The notes beneath the pieces are model-generated. The model did no database searches. It saw only the letters and a program-made list of their open reading frames with translations, and was not told the DNA's origin. The translations under genes were made by a program, and so were the position numbers. DNA of 21,749 bases from an uncultured Johnsonella sp. (GTDB taxonomy: Bacteria; Bacillota; Clostridia; Lachnospirales; Lachnospiraceae): assembly GCA_905373785.1 (NCBI GenBank), contig CAJPUK010000026.1:1-21749 (forward strand). The letters are read 5' to 3'. This document shows positions 6,427-13,627 of the stretch, piece after piece (the first letter of the stretch is position 1; every line of letters starts with the position of its first letter).

Positions 6427-6455
6427 ATGGTACATACAAAGAGAATTAAAGTCAA
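6427..6455 (-). promoter_or_regulatory. Candidate promoter for the HPr-like / GNAT pair
   Basis: Read on the minus strand there is TTGACT (complement of 6450-6455), a 17-base spacer and TACCAT (complement of 6427-6432). The -35 is near consensus; the -10 matches TATAAT at four of six positions. It leaves a leader of about 45 bases before the ATG at 6377. Confidence 0.4.
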
Positions 6456-6516
6456 GAGTTAGTTTTTAGAAGATTTACTGAAATAAGCTTTTTTTGAATT
6501 AATTATTAGTTTTTGT

Positions 6517-6630
6517 GACGAAGATGAATTCCGGCGGTAGCCTGATAGATATACATGTATAATATACACCTGAAAGCAAGCTTTCATTTGGTATATTATA
6601 CATGTATATCTAAACTACCTGAACTGTAAC
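6517..6630 (+). mobile_element. MITE-like palindromic element, copy B (left end missing)
   Basis: It begins at GACGAAGATGAATTC and ends at CTACCTGAACTGTAAC, the same right terminal repeat as the other copies. The core hairpin (about 6549-6610) has 20-base perfect arms starting GATATACATG and ending CATGTATATC, with GAAAGC/GCTTTC near the tip. The left terminal repeat and left arm of the first hairpin, present in copies A and C, are absent. No target duplication of the right flank (GCCTTATC) was found upstream, so the left end is probably deleted. It sits in the divergent region between the HPr-like gene and secDF. Confidence 0.72.
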
Positions 6631-6668
6631 GCCTTATCTTTGTCAGGGAAAGCGATGTTTATATTTTA

Positions 6669-6697
6669 TTGTCAAATTGATTATTATATGCTAAAAT
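6669..6697 (+). promoter_or_regulatory. Strong candidate promoter of the secDF leader
   Basis: The -35 is TTGTCA (6669-6674), the spacer 17 bases and the -10 TAAAAT (6692-6697) with an upstream TG making an extended -10. The predicted start is near 6704. A complete intrinsic terminator lies 120-155 bases downstream, before secDF. Confidence 0.6.
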
Positions 6698-6703
6698 CAA
6701 GAA

Positions 6704-6858
6704 AATAGTGCGACATAAACAAAATATATGAAAAATTTATATTTTATTATGCAACTAAGTTTATGATTAAGGAGGGATATGGAAGGTGAGGTGCATTAAG
6801 ATACTAAAGTATGAGTCCTGTTAGATGAACCCCTACAAAGTAAGAAGTAGGGGTTTTT
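6704..6858 (+). ncRNA. Terminated leader RNA or small RNA upstream of secDF
   Basis: About 155 bases lie between the predicted start and a perfect terminator. The 5' part can pair CATAAAC (6714-6720) with GTTTATG (around 6760), enclosing AAAATATA/TATATTTT. Next come AAGGAGGG (6769-6776) and two possible micro-ORFs: ATG 6779 (six codons, MEGEVH) and GTG 6786-6824 (12 codons, MRCIKILKYESC). The terminator follows. The arrangement suits attenuation or an independent small RNA. I could not match it to a known riboswitch class. Confidence 0.5.
6828..6858 (+). terminator. Intrinsic terminator within the secDF leader
   Basis: The arms AACCCCTAC (6828-6836) and GTAGGGGTT (6847-6855) form a perfect 9-bp stem with a 10-base loop and run into five T. 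It lies 80 bases ahead of the secDF start, so it would stop or attenuate transcription from the promoter at 6669-6697. Confidence 0.8.
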
Positions 6859-6863
6859 AGTGC

Positions 6864-6893
6864 TTACAAAGGGCTTGGTATCAAAAATATATA
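6864..6893 (+). promoter_or_regulatory. Possible second promoter of secDF, after the leader terminator
   Basis: TTACAA (6864-6869), an 18-base spacer and TATATA (6888-6893) form a weak match. It would give secDF a start independent of the leader. A small GCGGC/GCCGC hairpin lies between it and the ribosome binding site. Confidence 0.3.
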
Positions 6894-6938
6894 TGTTAAA
6901 TCATAAAAGCGGCACTTGCCGCATAAAAGGAGAAAGTG

Positions 6939-9062
6939 ATGAGTAAGGAAAGAAAGAGTATTTTAAGTTTGATGCTGCTTATATTGGCAGTAATAGGCTT
7001 TGGCTATCTGACATATGTAAGTCTTCCGAAGATTAAATTAGGTCTTGACCTGGCAGGAGGTGTGAGTATAACTTACAAAGCCAAAGAAGCAAATCCGAGC
7101 GATACGGATATGGATGATACGGTATATAAACTGCAACAAAGAGTAGAGGGGTACTCAACAGAGGCGGAAGTATACAGAGAAGGTAATGATCGTATAAATA
7201 TAGATATTCCGGGAGTATCGGATGCCAATAAGATATTGGAAGAGCTTGGTAAGCCGGGCTCACTTGTATTTATAGATTATGAGAACGGTCAGCAGGTAAT
7301 CACCGGTGATCAGGTAAAAAGTGCCGAAGCGGTAACATCTAAGGAAAACAGCAAGACAGTGTATTATGTGAAACTTACGCTTACAGATGACGGTGCAAAG
7401 GCTTTTGCTGAAGCGACTACAAGGCTTGTAGGTAAGAATATAGCTATAATATATGATAATACCGTAGTATCCAATCCGGTAGTGCAGGTACCTATAACCA
7501 ACGGTGAGGCGACAATTACAGGTATGGAAACTGCAGAAAAGGCTGAACAGTTAGCTTCTACCATTCGTATAGGTTCACTTAAGACAGAGCTTGTAGAGTT
7601 AAGAAGTAATGTAGTAGGTGCAAAGCTCGGTCAGGAGGCAATCTCTACAAGCCTTAAGGCGGCTGCAATCGGATTTGCAATACTTATAGTATTTATGCTT
7701 ATAGTATATGCCGTTCCGGGTCTTGCATCAGTACTTGGACTGACTTTATATGTAGAACTTGTTGTATGCTTACTTGCAGCCTTTAAGCTTACACTTACCC
7801 TGCCGGGTATAGCAGGTATAGTCCTTTCTATAGGTATGGCGGTAGATGCCAATGTAATTATATTTACCCGTATAAAAGAAGAGATAGGAGGCGGAAAGAG
7901 CGTTGATGCGGCTATTAAGGCGGGATTTTCAAAGGCGCTTTCAGCTATTATAGACGGAAATATTACAACCATCATAGCTGCAATAGTACTTTTTGCACTA
8001 GGTTCAGGTACTGTAAAGGGCTTTGCGACCACACTTGGACTCGGTATCGTAGTATCAATGTTTACCGCACTCTTTATCACAAGAACGGCACTCAACTCCT
8101 TCTATGTGCTTGGAGCTAAGAATGCCAAGTTATATGGAAGTAAAAAGGACGACAAGGTAATAGACTTCCTTTCAAAGAGATATTTATTCATGGGAGCTTC
8201 AGTACTTGTTATAATAGCAGGTATAGTTACTGTAGGCATGAATGAGATGAAGACCGGATCTAAGTTTAATTACGGCATAGATTTTAAGGGCGGTACCTCT
8301 ACCAATGTTACCTTTAATGAGAATTTAAGTCTGGAGGATATATCTGCAAGGGTAGTACCTGTAGTAGAGACTGTAACTCATGAGGCAGGTACACAGACTC
8401 AAAAAGTAGAAGGAACCAATGAGGTTATAATTAAGACTAGAGAGCTTAGCCTTGAAGAAAGAGATGCATTAAATAATGCTTTGGTACAGAGTTTCGGAGT
8501 AGATGCGGAAAAGATTACTGCGGAAAATATTTCGGCAGCGGTAAGTACGGAAATGAAAAAAGATGCTATATGGGCAACTGTATGGGCAACACTGCTTATG
8601 CTTATATACATATTTATCAGATTTAAGAAGCTCAGCTTCGCACTCGGCTCAGTACTGGCACTTATACATGATGTACTTATACTTGTAACCTGCTATGCGA
8701 TTGCAAGATGGAGCGTAGGTTCTACATTCATAGCTTGTATACTTACCATAGTGGGATATTCTATCAATGCTACAATAGTAATATTTGACAGAATGCGTGA
8801 GAATCTTGGAAATATGAAGAAGAATACAACTAAGGAAGAGATAGTAAACTTAAGTATTACACAGACTTTAAGCAGAAGTATCAATGCTTCCTTAACTACC
8901 TTCATCATGGTATTGGTGCTTTATATTATGGGAGTTTCTTCTATAAGAGAGTTTGCACTTCCTATCATGGTGGGAATTGTTGTAGGTACATATTCTTCAG
9001 TTTGCCTTGCAGCTTCAATCTGGTATATGTTTGATAAGCTTGAAACTAAGAGTAAAAAATAA
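6939..9062 (+). CDS. secDF: Fused protein-export membrane protein SecDF
   Basis: SecDF uses the proton gradient to help pull proteins through the SecYEG channel. The 707-residue product is a natural SecD-SecF fusion, with 12 expected membrane helices and two large extracytoplasmic domains. The SecD half carries GLDLAGG near the N terminus and GMAVDANVIIFTRIKEE with the key Asp303. The SecF half carries NYGIDFKGGT, GYSINATIVIFDRMREN and TLSRSINASLTTF with Arg646. At position 611 an Ala stands where many SecF proteins have Asp (SINDTVV). I prefer ATG 6939 over GTG 6936 because AGGAG (6928-6932) is then 6 bases away rather than 3. It is followed by tgt and yajC in one operon. Confidence 0.95.
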   Translation: MSKERKSILSLMLLILAVIGFGYLTYVSLPKIKLGLDLAGGVSITYKAKEANPSDTDMDDTVYKLQQRVEGYSTEAEVYREGNDRINIDIPGVSDANKILEELGKPGSLVFIDYENGQQVITGDQVKSAEAVTSKENSKTVYYVKLTLTDDGAKAFAEATTRLVGKNIAIIYDNTVVSNPVVQVPITNGEATITGMETAEKAEQLASTIRIGSLKTELVELRSNVVGAKLGQEAISTSLKAAAIGFAILIVFMLIVYAVPGLASVLGLTLYVELVVCLLAAFKLTLTLPGIAGIVLSIGMAVDANVIIFTRIKEEIGGGKSVDAAIKAGFSKALSAIIDGNITTIIAAIVLFALGSGTVKGFATTLGLGIVVSMFTALFITRTALNSFYVLGAKNAKLYGSKKDDKVIDFLSKRYLFMGASVLVIIAGIVTVGMNEMKTGSKFNYGIDFKGGTSTNVTFNENLSLEDISARVVPVVETVTHEAGTQTQKVEGTNEVIIKTRELSLEERDALNNALVQSFGVDAEKITAENISAAVSTEMKKDAIWATVWATLLMLIYIFIRFKKLSFALGSVLALIHDVLILVTCYAIARWSVGSTFIACILTIVGYSINATIVIFDRMRENLGNMKKNTTKEEIVNLSITQTLSRSINASLTTFIMVLVLYIMGVSSIREFALPIMVGIVVGTYSSVCLAASIWYMFDKLETKSKK

Positions 9063-9078
9063 GATCTAAGGATTGGGA

Positions 9079-10227
9079 ATGAATTATAAAATAGTAGCAA
9101 AAAGTGGCAGAGCAAAATCTGCCACTATGCATACGGTACACGGAGTTATAGAAACGCCGGTGTTTATGAACGTCGGAACGGTTGCAGCCATAAAGGGTGC
9201 GGTATCAACCGATGATCTTCAGAAAATAGGTACACAGGTAGAGCTTTCCAATACCTACCACCTTCATGTCAGAACCGGAGATGAGATAATAAAAAAACTT
9301 GGCGGTTTACACAAATTTATGCATTGGGATAAGCCTATATTGACTGATTCCGGAGGCTTTCAGGTATTCTCGCTTGCAAAACTCAGGAAGATATCCGAAG
9401 CCGGAGTAGAGTTTAATTCACATATAGACGGCAGAAAGATATTTATGGGACCTAAGGAAAGTATGCGTATACAATCCAATCTTGCTTCCACCATAGCTAT
9501 GGCATTTGACGAGTGTCCTCCGGCACTGGCGAAAAAGTCCTATATTAAAAATTCCGTAGACAGGACTACAAGGTGGCTTAAGATATGTAAGCAGGAGATG
9601 GAGAGGCTTAACGGACTGGAAGATACTATCAATAAAGAGCAACTTCTTTTCGGTATCAACCAGGGGGCAATATATGAGGATATCAGAATAGAACATGCAA
9701 AAACCATATCAGAACTTGATTTGGACGGTTATGCCATAGGAGGTCTTGCAGTCGGAGAAAGCCATGAGCAGATGTATAGAATACTGGACGAGACAGTTCC
9801 CTATCTGCCTGAAGAAAAACCTACCTACCTTATGGGAGTCGGAACTCCGGCAAACATACTTGAAGCGGTTGACAGGGGAGTTGATTTTTTTGACTGTGTA
9901 TATCCTACAAGAAACGGAAGACATGGGCATGTGTATACCAACAGAGGTAAACTCAATTTATTTAATAAAAAATACGAGTTGGACTCACAACCTATAGATG
10001 AAGCTTGTGCCTGTCCAACCTGCAAGTCTTATTCAAGGGCTTATATAAGGCATCTGTTAAAGGCTAAAGAAATGTTGGGGCTTAGACTGTGCGTATTGCA
10101 TAATTTGTATTTTTATAATACAATGATTAGCGAAATAAGAGAAGCTATAAGGTCGGGAAACTATGCCGAATACAAAGATAAAAAATTAGCTTCAATGTTA
10201 CAAGAGAATAATAAGAAAGAGGTTTGA
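9079..10227 (+). CDS. tgt: tRNA-guanine transglycosylase (queuosine biosynthesis)
   Basis: Tgt exchanges guanine-34 in the anticodon of certain tRNAs for the queuosine precursor preQ1. The 382-residue protein is complete. The base-binding motif DSGGFQVFSL carries Asp90. The nucleophile motif is FDCVYPTRNGRHG with Asp272. The zinc site is Cys310, Cys312, Cys315 and His341 (CACPTC ... LHN). The usual VQGG motif reads NQGA here, a mild deviation. The ATG at 9079 is preferred to TTG 9073 because AAGGA (9068-9072) is then 6 bases upstream. It follows secDF by 16 bases and precedes yajC by 2. Tgt often sits beside yajC-secD-secF, so the linkage is conserved although the order here is altered. Confidence 0.95.
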   Translation: MNYKIVAKSGRAKSATMHTVHGVIETPVFMNVGTVAAIKGAVSTDDLQKIGTQVELSNTYHLHVRTGDEIIKKLGGLHKFMHWDKPILTDSGGFQVFSLAKLRKISEAGVEFNSHIDGRKIFMGPKESMRIQSNLASTIAMAFDECPPALAKKSYIKNSVDRTTRWLKICKQEMERLNGLEDTINKEQLLFGINQGAIYEDIRIEHAKTISELDLDGYAIGGLAVGESHEQMYRILDETVPYLPEEKPTYLMGVGTPANILEAVDRGVDFFDCVYPTRNGRHGHVYTNRGKLNLFNKKYELDSQPIDEACACPTCKSYSRAYIRHLLKAKEMLGLRLCVLHNLYFYNTMISEIREAIRSGNYAEYKDKKLASMLQENNKKEV

Positions 10228-10229
10228 TA

Positions 10230-10541
10230 ATGCTGACACTTACATCAACGTCCGGGTCATTTATGAGCAGCCCTATATTTTGGGTAATCTACATCATATT
10301 TTTTGCAGGTTTGTTTTATTTTATGTCATATAAACCGCAAAAAAAGGAAAAAGAGAGAAAAGCAGCCCTTGTTTCAAGTATGGCGGTAGGAGATACGGTA
10401 CTTACCACAGCAGGATTTTACGGTGTGCTTATAGATATTACCGATGATATGGTAATAGTGGAATTCGGTAACAATAAAAACTGCCGTATACCCATGAAAA
10501 AAGAAGCTATAATTGAAATTGAAAAGCCGGAAGCGGAATAA
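10230..10541 (+). CDS. yajC: Preprotein translocase subunit YajC
   Basis: YajC is a small single-pass membrane protein that associates with SecDF and YidC. The 103 residues include an N-terminal membrane helix ('PIFWVIYIIFFAGLFYFM'), then YKPQKKEKERK, then the conserved soluble domain 'MAVGDTVLTTAGFYGVLIDI' with 'MVIVEFGNNKNCRIPMKKEAI'. All are typical. The start ATG is 2 bases after the tgt stop, with GAGG (10219-10222) inside tgt at 7 bases. A TTG four codons' width upstream overlaps tgt but is less likely. The stop codon is the first part of a strong terminator, so yajC is the last gene of the secDF-tgt-yajC operon. Confidence 0.93.
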   Translation: MLTLTSTSGSFMSSPIFWVIYIIFFAGLFYFMSYKPQKKEKERKAALVSSMAVGDTVLTTAGFYGVLIDITDDMVIVEFGNNKNCRIPMKKEAIIEIEKPEAE

Positions 10542-10591
10542 AAAAAGGGGATGTGAAAAAACTCGATTGAGTTTTTTCACATCCCCTTTTT
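10541..10591 (+). terminator. Strong intrinsic terminator of the secDF-tgt-yajC operon
   Basis: A 23-bp stem has only one bulged A. The left arm (10541-10564) runs AAAAAGGGGATGTG and then A-rich sequence to CTC; the loop is GATT; the right arm (10569-10591) runs GAG, T-rich, to CACATCCCCTTTTT. Because it is A-rich on one side and T-rich on the other it can act in both directions. Confidence 0.9.
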
Positions 10592-10620
10592 ATTCCACTC
10601 ACCCTCCTACACTTATCGCT

Positions 10621-10848
10621 GTGTTAAACCGGTAGGCTCTGTGTAAATAAAGCTCTTTGTACTGAGCTCTTTGTAGCGGTTGATCCTCTGATAAAACGAG
10701 AAACAAATTACACAGATGAGGACTGTTTGAACGCAGCCCGCTGTTTTTTAGTGGGCAAGTAAGTTACACAGTCTGTGCTAATTTATCGAAGTTTTAGAAA
10801 GAGGATCGCAGGTAAGATCGAAGTACAAAGAGCTTTAATTATCTTACC
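10621..10848. other. Highly structured non-coding element of unknown class
   Basis: No gene is present but many exact inverted repeats nest here. TAAAGCTCTTTGTAC (10648-10662) pairs with GTACAAAGAGCTTTA (10823-10837), 15 bp. GATCCTCT (10682-10689) pairs with AGAGGATC (10800-10807), followed inside by TAAAAC/GTTTTA. GACTGT (10721-10726) pairs with ACAGTC (10768-10773), enclosing GCCCGCT/AGTGGGC (10736-10742, 10750-10756) with internal loops TTGAACGCA and AAGTAAGTT. TCTGTGTAA (10638-10646) pairs with TTACACAGA (10708-10716). GGTAAGAT/ATCTTACC (10811-10818, 10841-10848) spans the 3' strand of the 15-bp stem, so a pseudoknot is possible. It could be a structured RNA or a MITE; strand is undetermined. 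Confidence 0.55.
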
Positions 10849-10883
10849 ACACGCCGCACATTAATAAGTTCACCATAATTTTA

Positions 10884-10912
10884 AAGATTTTTTATTAAAA
10901 TTGTGATATAAT
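10884..10912 (+). promoter_or_regulatory. Promoter of the 801-residue protein gene
   Basis: TATAAT (10907-10912) is a perfect -10 preceded by TGA, making an extended -10. There is no convincing -35 at 17 bases (10884-10889 reads AAGATT), but extended -10 promoters tolerate this. Transcription from about 10919 would produce a 230-base leader. Confidence 0.5.
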
Positions 10913-10918
10913 CGTAAC

Positions 10919-11148
10919 ACATAATTTTACCTAATAATCCGATCCTTATACAGGTATTGCTAGCGGGTTGTACTCAAATAACCGCTTCTTATTTCAATCC
11001 TTACAGCATTTAGTGCTGTTGATAAAGTGAGTTGTGCGGTTTGTAAAATAAAGTCGCAACTTTATTGGCAGTACTGCGAGTATGATTGAAGTAGGAGTGT
11101 TTTTAATTTAATTGCTCATGTTATCGACAAATTATAGTAGGAGGCAAA
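10919..11148 (+). ncRNA. Structured 5' leader of the 801-residue protein gene
   Basis: A closing stem TATTTCAATC (10990-10999) / GATTGAAGTA (11084-11093) encloses CAGCA/TGCTG (11004-11018), AATAAAG/CTTTATT (11047-11066) and the palindrome GCAGTACTGC (11068-11077). Upstream, AGCGG (10962-10966) can pair with CCGCT (10982-10986). Alternatively AACCGC (10980-10985) pairs with GCGGTT (11036-11041), so two exclusive folds exist. This is switch-like, but I cannot match it to a known riboswitch. A short T run at 11100-11104 follows. Confidence 0.45.
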
Positions 11149-13554
11149 ATGAAGTTCTACAAAAAGATATGGTTTTGGGTGCTTATGCTTATAATAATGA
11201 TAATAATTGCATATGCCTACATAAGTTTTATAAATAGAAAACCGGTAGTTAAAAAAAGTACCTACACGGGAATAGAAAACAGTAAATTTCCGGTAGTATA
11301 CACTAAAATAGGTGATAAAAGAGTAAATCCCATGAACGGATACACGGAGGACATAGATAATGTGGCTCTTTTTGATACATTAACGGTACTTGATGAAGAC
11401 AGAATATTTCATGGAGTTATAAGAAAGGGAAGCTTAGATATAAAGTCCTTGGAATACGAGATAAGAACAATGGACAGCTTAGAGCTTATAGACAAGGGAG
11501 AGATAAAGGAAATAACCGCTGATGACGGAACCGAGATGCTCATAGATTTTCCCATACAAAACCTTTTAAGTTACGACAGAGAGTACAGATTTGATTTAAA
11601 AGTCATACTTCAAGACGGTACACAGGTACATTACTATACAAGACTGCTTTGGGGCAAGGAGGTGCTGCTTAAGGAAATGCTTGAACTGGCAGACGATTTT
11701 TCCACAAAGAATTTTGATTATACAACAGCAAGAGAGAACACTATGTATCTTGAATCTGATGCGACAGGGGACAACAGTAACTTAGGAAGAGTTGATTTAA
11801 AAAGCAGTTTTGATCAGTTGACCTACAGAAATATGAAACCTGTACTTGTAGGCAGAAAATCTATGAGAGTTTCCATATATGACGGATATATAGGAGAGGT
11901 AAGTTTAGCATTTCTTTTGGAAGCCACAGATGAGAATGAAGAAAAACATACCTATGAGGTAAGAGAGAACTTCAGTTTCAGAAAAGGTCCCGAGCGTATA
12001 TATATGCTTGACTATACCAGGACGATGAATGAGAAATTCTCGCCGGTAAGTACTACATTTGAGGATAATAAAATAAACTTGGGCATACATGATGATGGAG
12101 AGGTATCGGCAGTCAAAAGTGCAAATAATATATTCCATGCCTTTACAAGCAATAAGGAACTTTTCTTCATAGATGATAAAGGACTTAAGGCTAAAAAAAT
12201 ATATTCTTTGTTAAGTGATAACATTTACTCCGAAAATAATTTAAAAGTGCTTAATATCGATACCGAGGGCAATGTGAACTTTATGCAATACGGCTATATG
12301 AGTAACGGTTCGCATGAAGGACAGCTAGGAATACTTTTTCTAAAATATTCCTATACCGAAGACAAGATAAATGAGCCTATATTCATACCGCTCAACATCT
12401 CCTATGAAGAGATAGAAAACGGTGTAAAAGAATTAAACTATATGAATAATAATAATATATTGTATATAAAAATAGACAATGATATATACAGTATAGATAT
12501 GAACACCAATTCATATAATTCATTGGCAATAGATCTGAAAAAAAATATGTATGCAATAAGTCCGCTTAAAAAAAGAATTGCCTGGAAGGCGGCTGACAAA
12601 GAAGTAGTGTACTTTATGAACCTTGATACAGATAATATAAGAGAAATAGCGGCAGAAAGCAATACCGCTATATATCCGAGAGGATTTATAGACTATGACC
12701 TTATACTGGGTATAAGAGATTTGGAGGTTGAACTGCCTGAGGGCTTATATGAAACACAAAATCCCTGCACCAAGATAGAGATAATAGATGACGGACTGAG
12801 TGTCCAGGTACAGTATGATATGGACGGTAACTTCCTTGATGATATCTTTGTGGATTCGGGTAGGATACATCTTAATGTATTTGCACGAAATGAGTATAAT
12901 AAGCTTATAAAACAGTCGGAGGATACTATAGTATGCAATACCGATATAATGGCGGATAGTATGGATTCGGTAAATTCTCACATTTCTGATAAAAAGGCTA
13001 AATTATTCTTTCTGCAACTGCCTTCCAATGTAGGAGGCATGGAATATACAGTAGATGAGAGAGGTATATTGCACGAAGAGGGAGATAACCTTACTCTGGC
13101 GGTTACGGAAAAAGAGACTATATATTTAGTCTACGGCAAGGGAGAAGTAATAGGCATATATACGGAGCTTGCCAACGCTATAAAAGCGGCTTATGAGTTT
13201 AAGGGCAGTGTATGGTATAAAGGAATATTGCTTTATGCAAGAATAGGTTTACTTACCAATGCTGCAATGCCCAATCCGTCCGCTATAGCGGCAAATATAA
13301 TAGAAAAAAGGACAAGCTCGGACAGCCTTGAACTAAAAGGTCTTATACTGAGGCAGGCACTTTACTATATAAAGAACGGTTACTATATAGTAGCGGATAT
13401 GGAAGACAGGACAAGCTATATTATCTATGCCTATGATAATTTCAATGTATCAATGTATAACGTATCTTCAGGTCAGAATGAACTTAAGGGATTGGAAGAG
13501 GCGGCTGCATTTTTTGAAAGAGGTCAAAATGACTTTACGGCTGTGAAATATTAG
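11149..13554 (+). CDS. Unrecognised 801-residue membrane-anchored protein, possible beta-propeller and degenerate C39-like end
   Basis: I do not recognise this gene. It has a basic N terminus and one membrane helix (about residues 7-27), then a large presumably extracytoplasmic region without further membrane segments. Residues about 40-270 are strand-rich, with repeated acidic turns. Residues about 320-560 show repeated strand blocks (for example 'NKELFFIDDKGLKAKKIY', 'NILYIKIDNDIYSIDMNTN', 'EVVYFMNLDTDNIREI') resembling a beta-propeller. The last 85 residues ('LKGLILRQALYYIKNGYYIV' then 'YIIYAYDNFNVSMYNV') resemble C39-like papain-fold domains but without a visible catalytic Cys or His. AGGAGG (11139-11144) sets the ATG. 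It appears monocistronic, with its own promoter and structured leader. All domain suggestions are inference. Confidence 0.6.
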   Translation: MKFYKKIWFWVLMLIIMIIIAYAYISFINRKPVVKKSTYTGIENSKFPVVYTKIGDKRVNPMNGYTEDIDNVALFDTLTVLDEDRIFHGVIRKGSLDIKSLEYEIRTMDSLELIDKGEIKEITADDGTEMLIDFPIQNLLSYDREYRFDLKVILQDGTQVHYYTRLLWGKEVLLKEMLELADDFSTKNFDYTTARENTMYLESDATGDNSNLGRVDLKSSFDQLTYRNMKPVLVGRKSMRVSIYDGYIGEVSLAFLLEATDENEEKHTYEVRENFSFRKGPERIYMLDYTRTMNEKFSPVSTTFEDNKINLGIHDDGEVSAVKSANNIFHAFTSNKELFFIDDKGLKAKKIYSLLSDNIYSENNLKVLNIDTEGNVNFMQYGYMSNGSHEGQLGILFLKYSYTEDKINEPIFIPLNISYEEIENGVKELNYMNNNNILYIKIDNDIYSIDMNTNSYNSLAIDLKKNMYAISPLKKRIAWKAADKEVVYFMNLDTDNIREIAAESNTAIYPRGFIDYDLILGIRDLEVELPEGLYETQNPCTKIEIIDDGLSVQVQYDMDGNFLDDIFVDSGRIHLNVFARNEYNKLIKQSEDTIVCNTDIMADSMDSVNSHISDKKAKLFFLQLPSNVGGMEYTVDERGILHEEGDNLTLAVTEKETIYLVYGKGEVIGIYTELANAIKAAYEFKGSVWYKGILLYARIGLLTNAAMPNPSAIAANIIEKRTSSDSLELKGLILRQALYYIKNGYYIVADMEDRTSYIIYAYDNFNVSMYNVSSGQNELKGLEEAAAFFERGQNDFTAVKY

Positions 13555-13589
13555 ATTAATATATAAGTGATTAACTTGCTTTACTAACT

Positions 13590-13619
13590 TGCATAAGCTA
13601 TAATATGCATAATTTTGTT
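13590..13619 (+). terminator. Weak possible terminator after the 801-residue protein gene
   Basis: TGCATA (13590-13595) and TATGCA (13604-13609) form a short stem followed by AATTTTGTTT. The stem is only 6 bp and AT-rich, so efficiency is doubtful. Confidence 0.3.
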
Positions 13620-13627
13620 TTAAATTA

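Noticed and set aside
6378..6455. N-terminal hydrophobic extension of the HPr-like protein
   Set aside because: The extension overlaps the putative promoter, and the internal ATG at 6377 has an AGGAGG directly upstream and matches the HPr start.
6781..6836. Lysine riboswitch fragment (GGTGAGGTGC then AGTATGAGTCC)
   Set aside because: Only the first conserved block is faintly similar. The remaining helices and closing strand are absent, and a terminator begins too soon.
6870..6938. preQ1-II riboswitch before secDF-tgt (CTTGGTA, GCGG hairpin, AAAGGAGAA)
   Set aside because: The partner of CTTGG is missing and the spacing is wrong. The class is confined to Streptococcaceae-like genomes, so the resemblance is limited to a short hairpin and ribosome binding site.
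7631..8095. 154-codon minus-strand ORF within secDF
   Set aside because: It is an antisense shadow of the conserved SecD membrane region, with low-complexity Ala/Ser/Thr/Ile composition.
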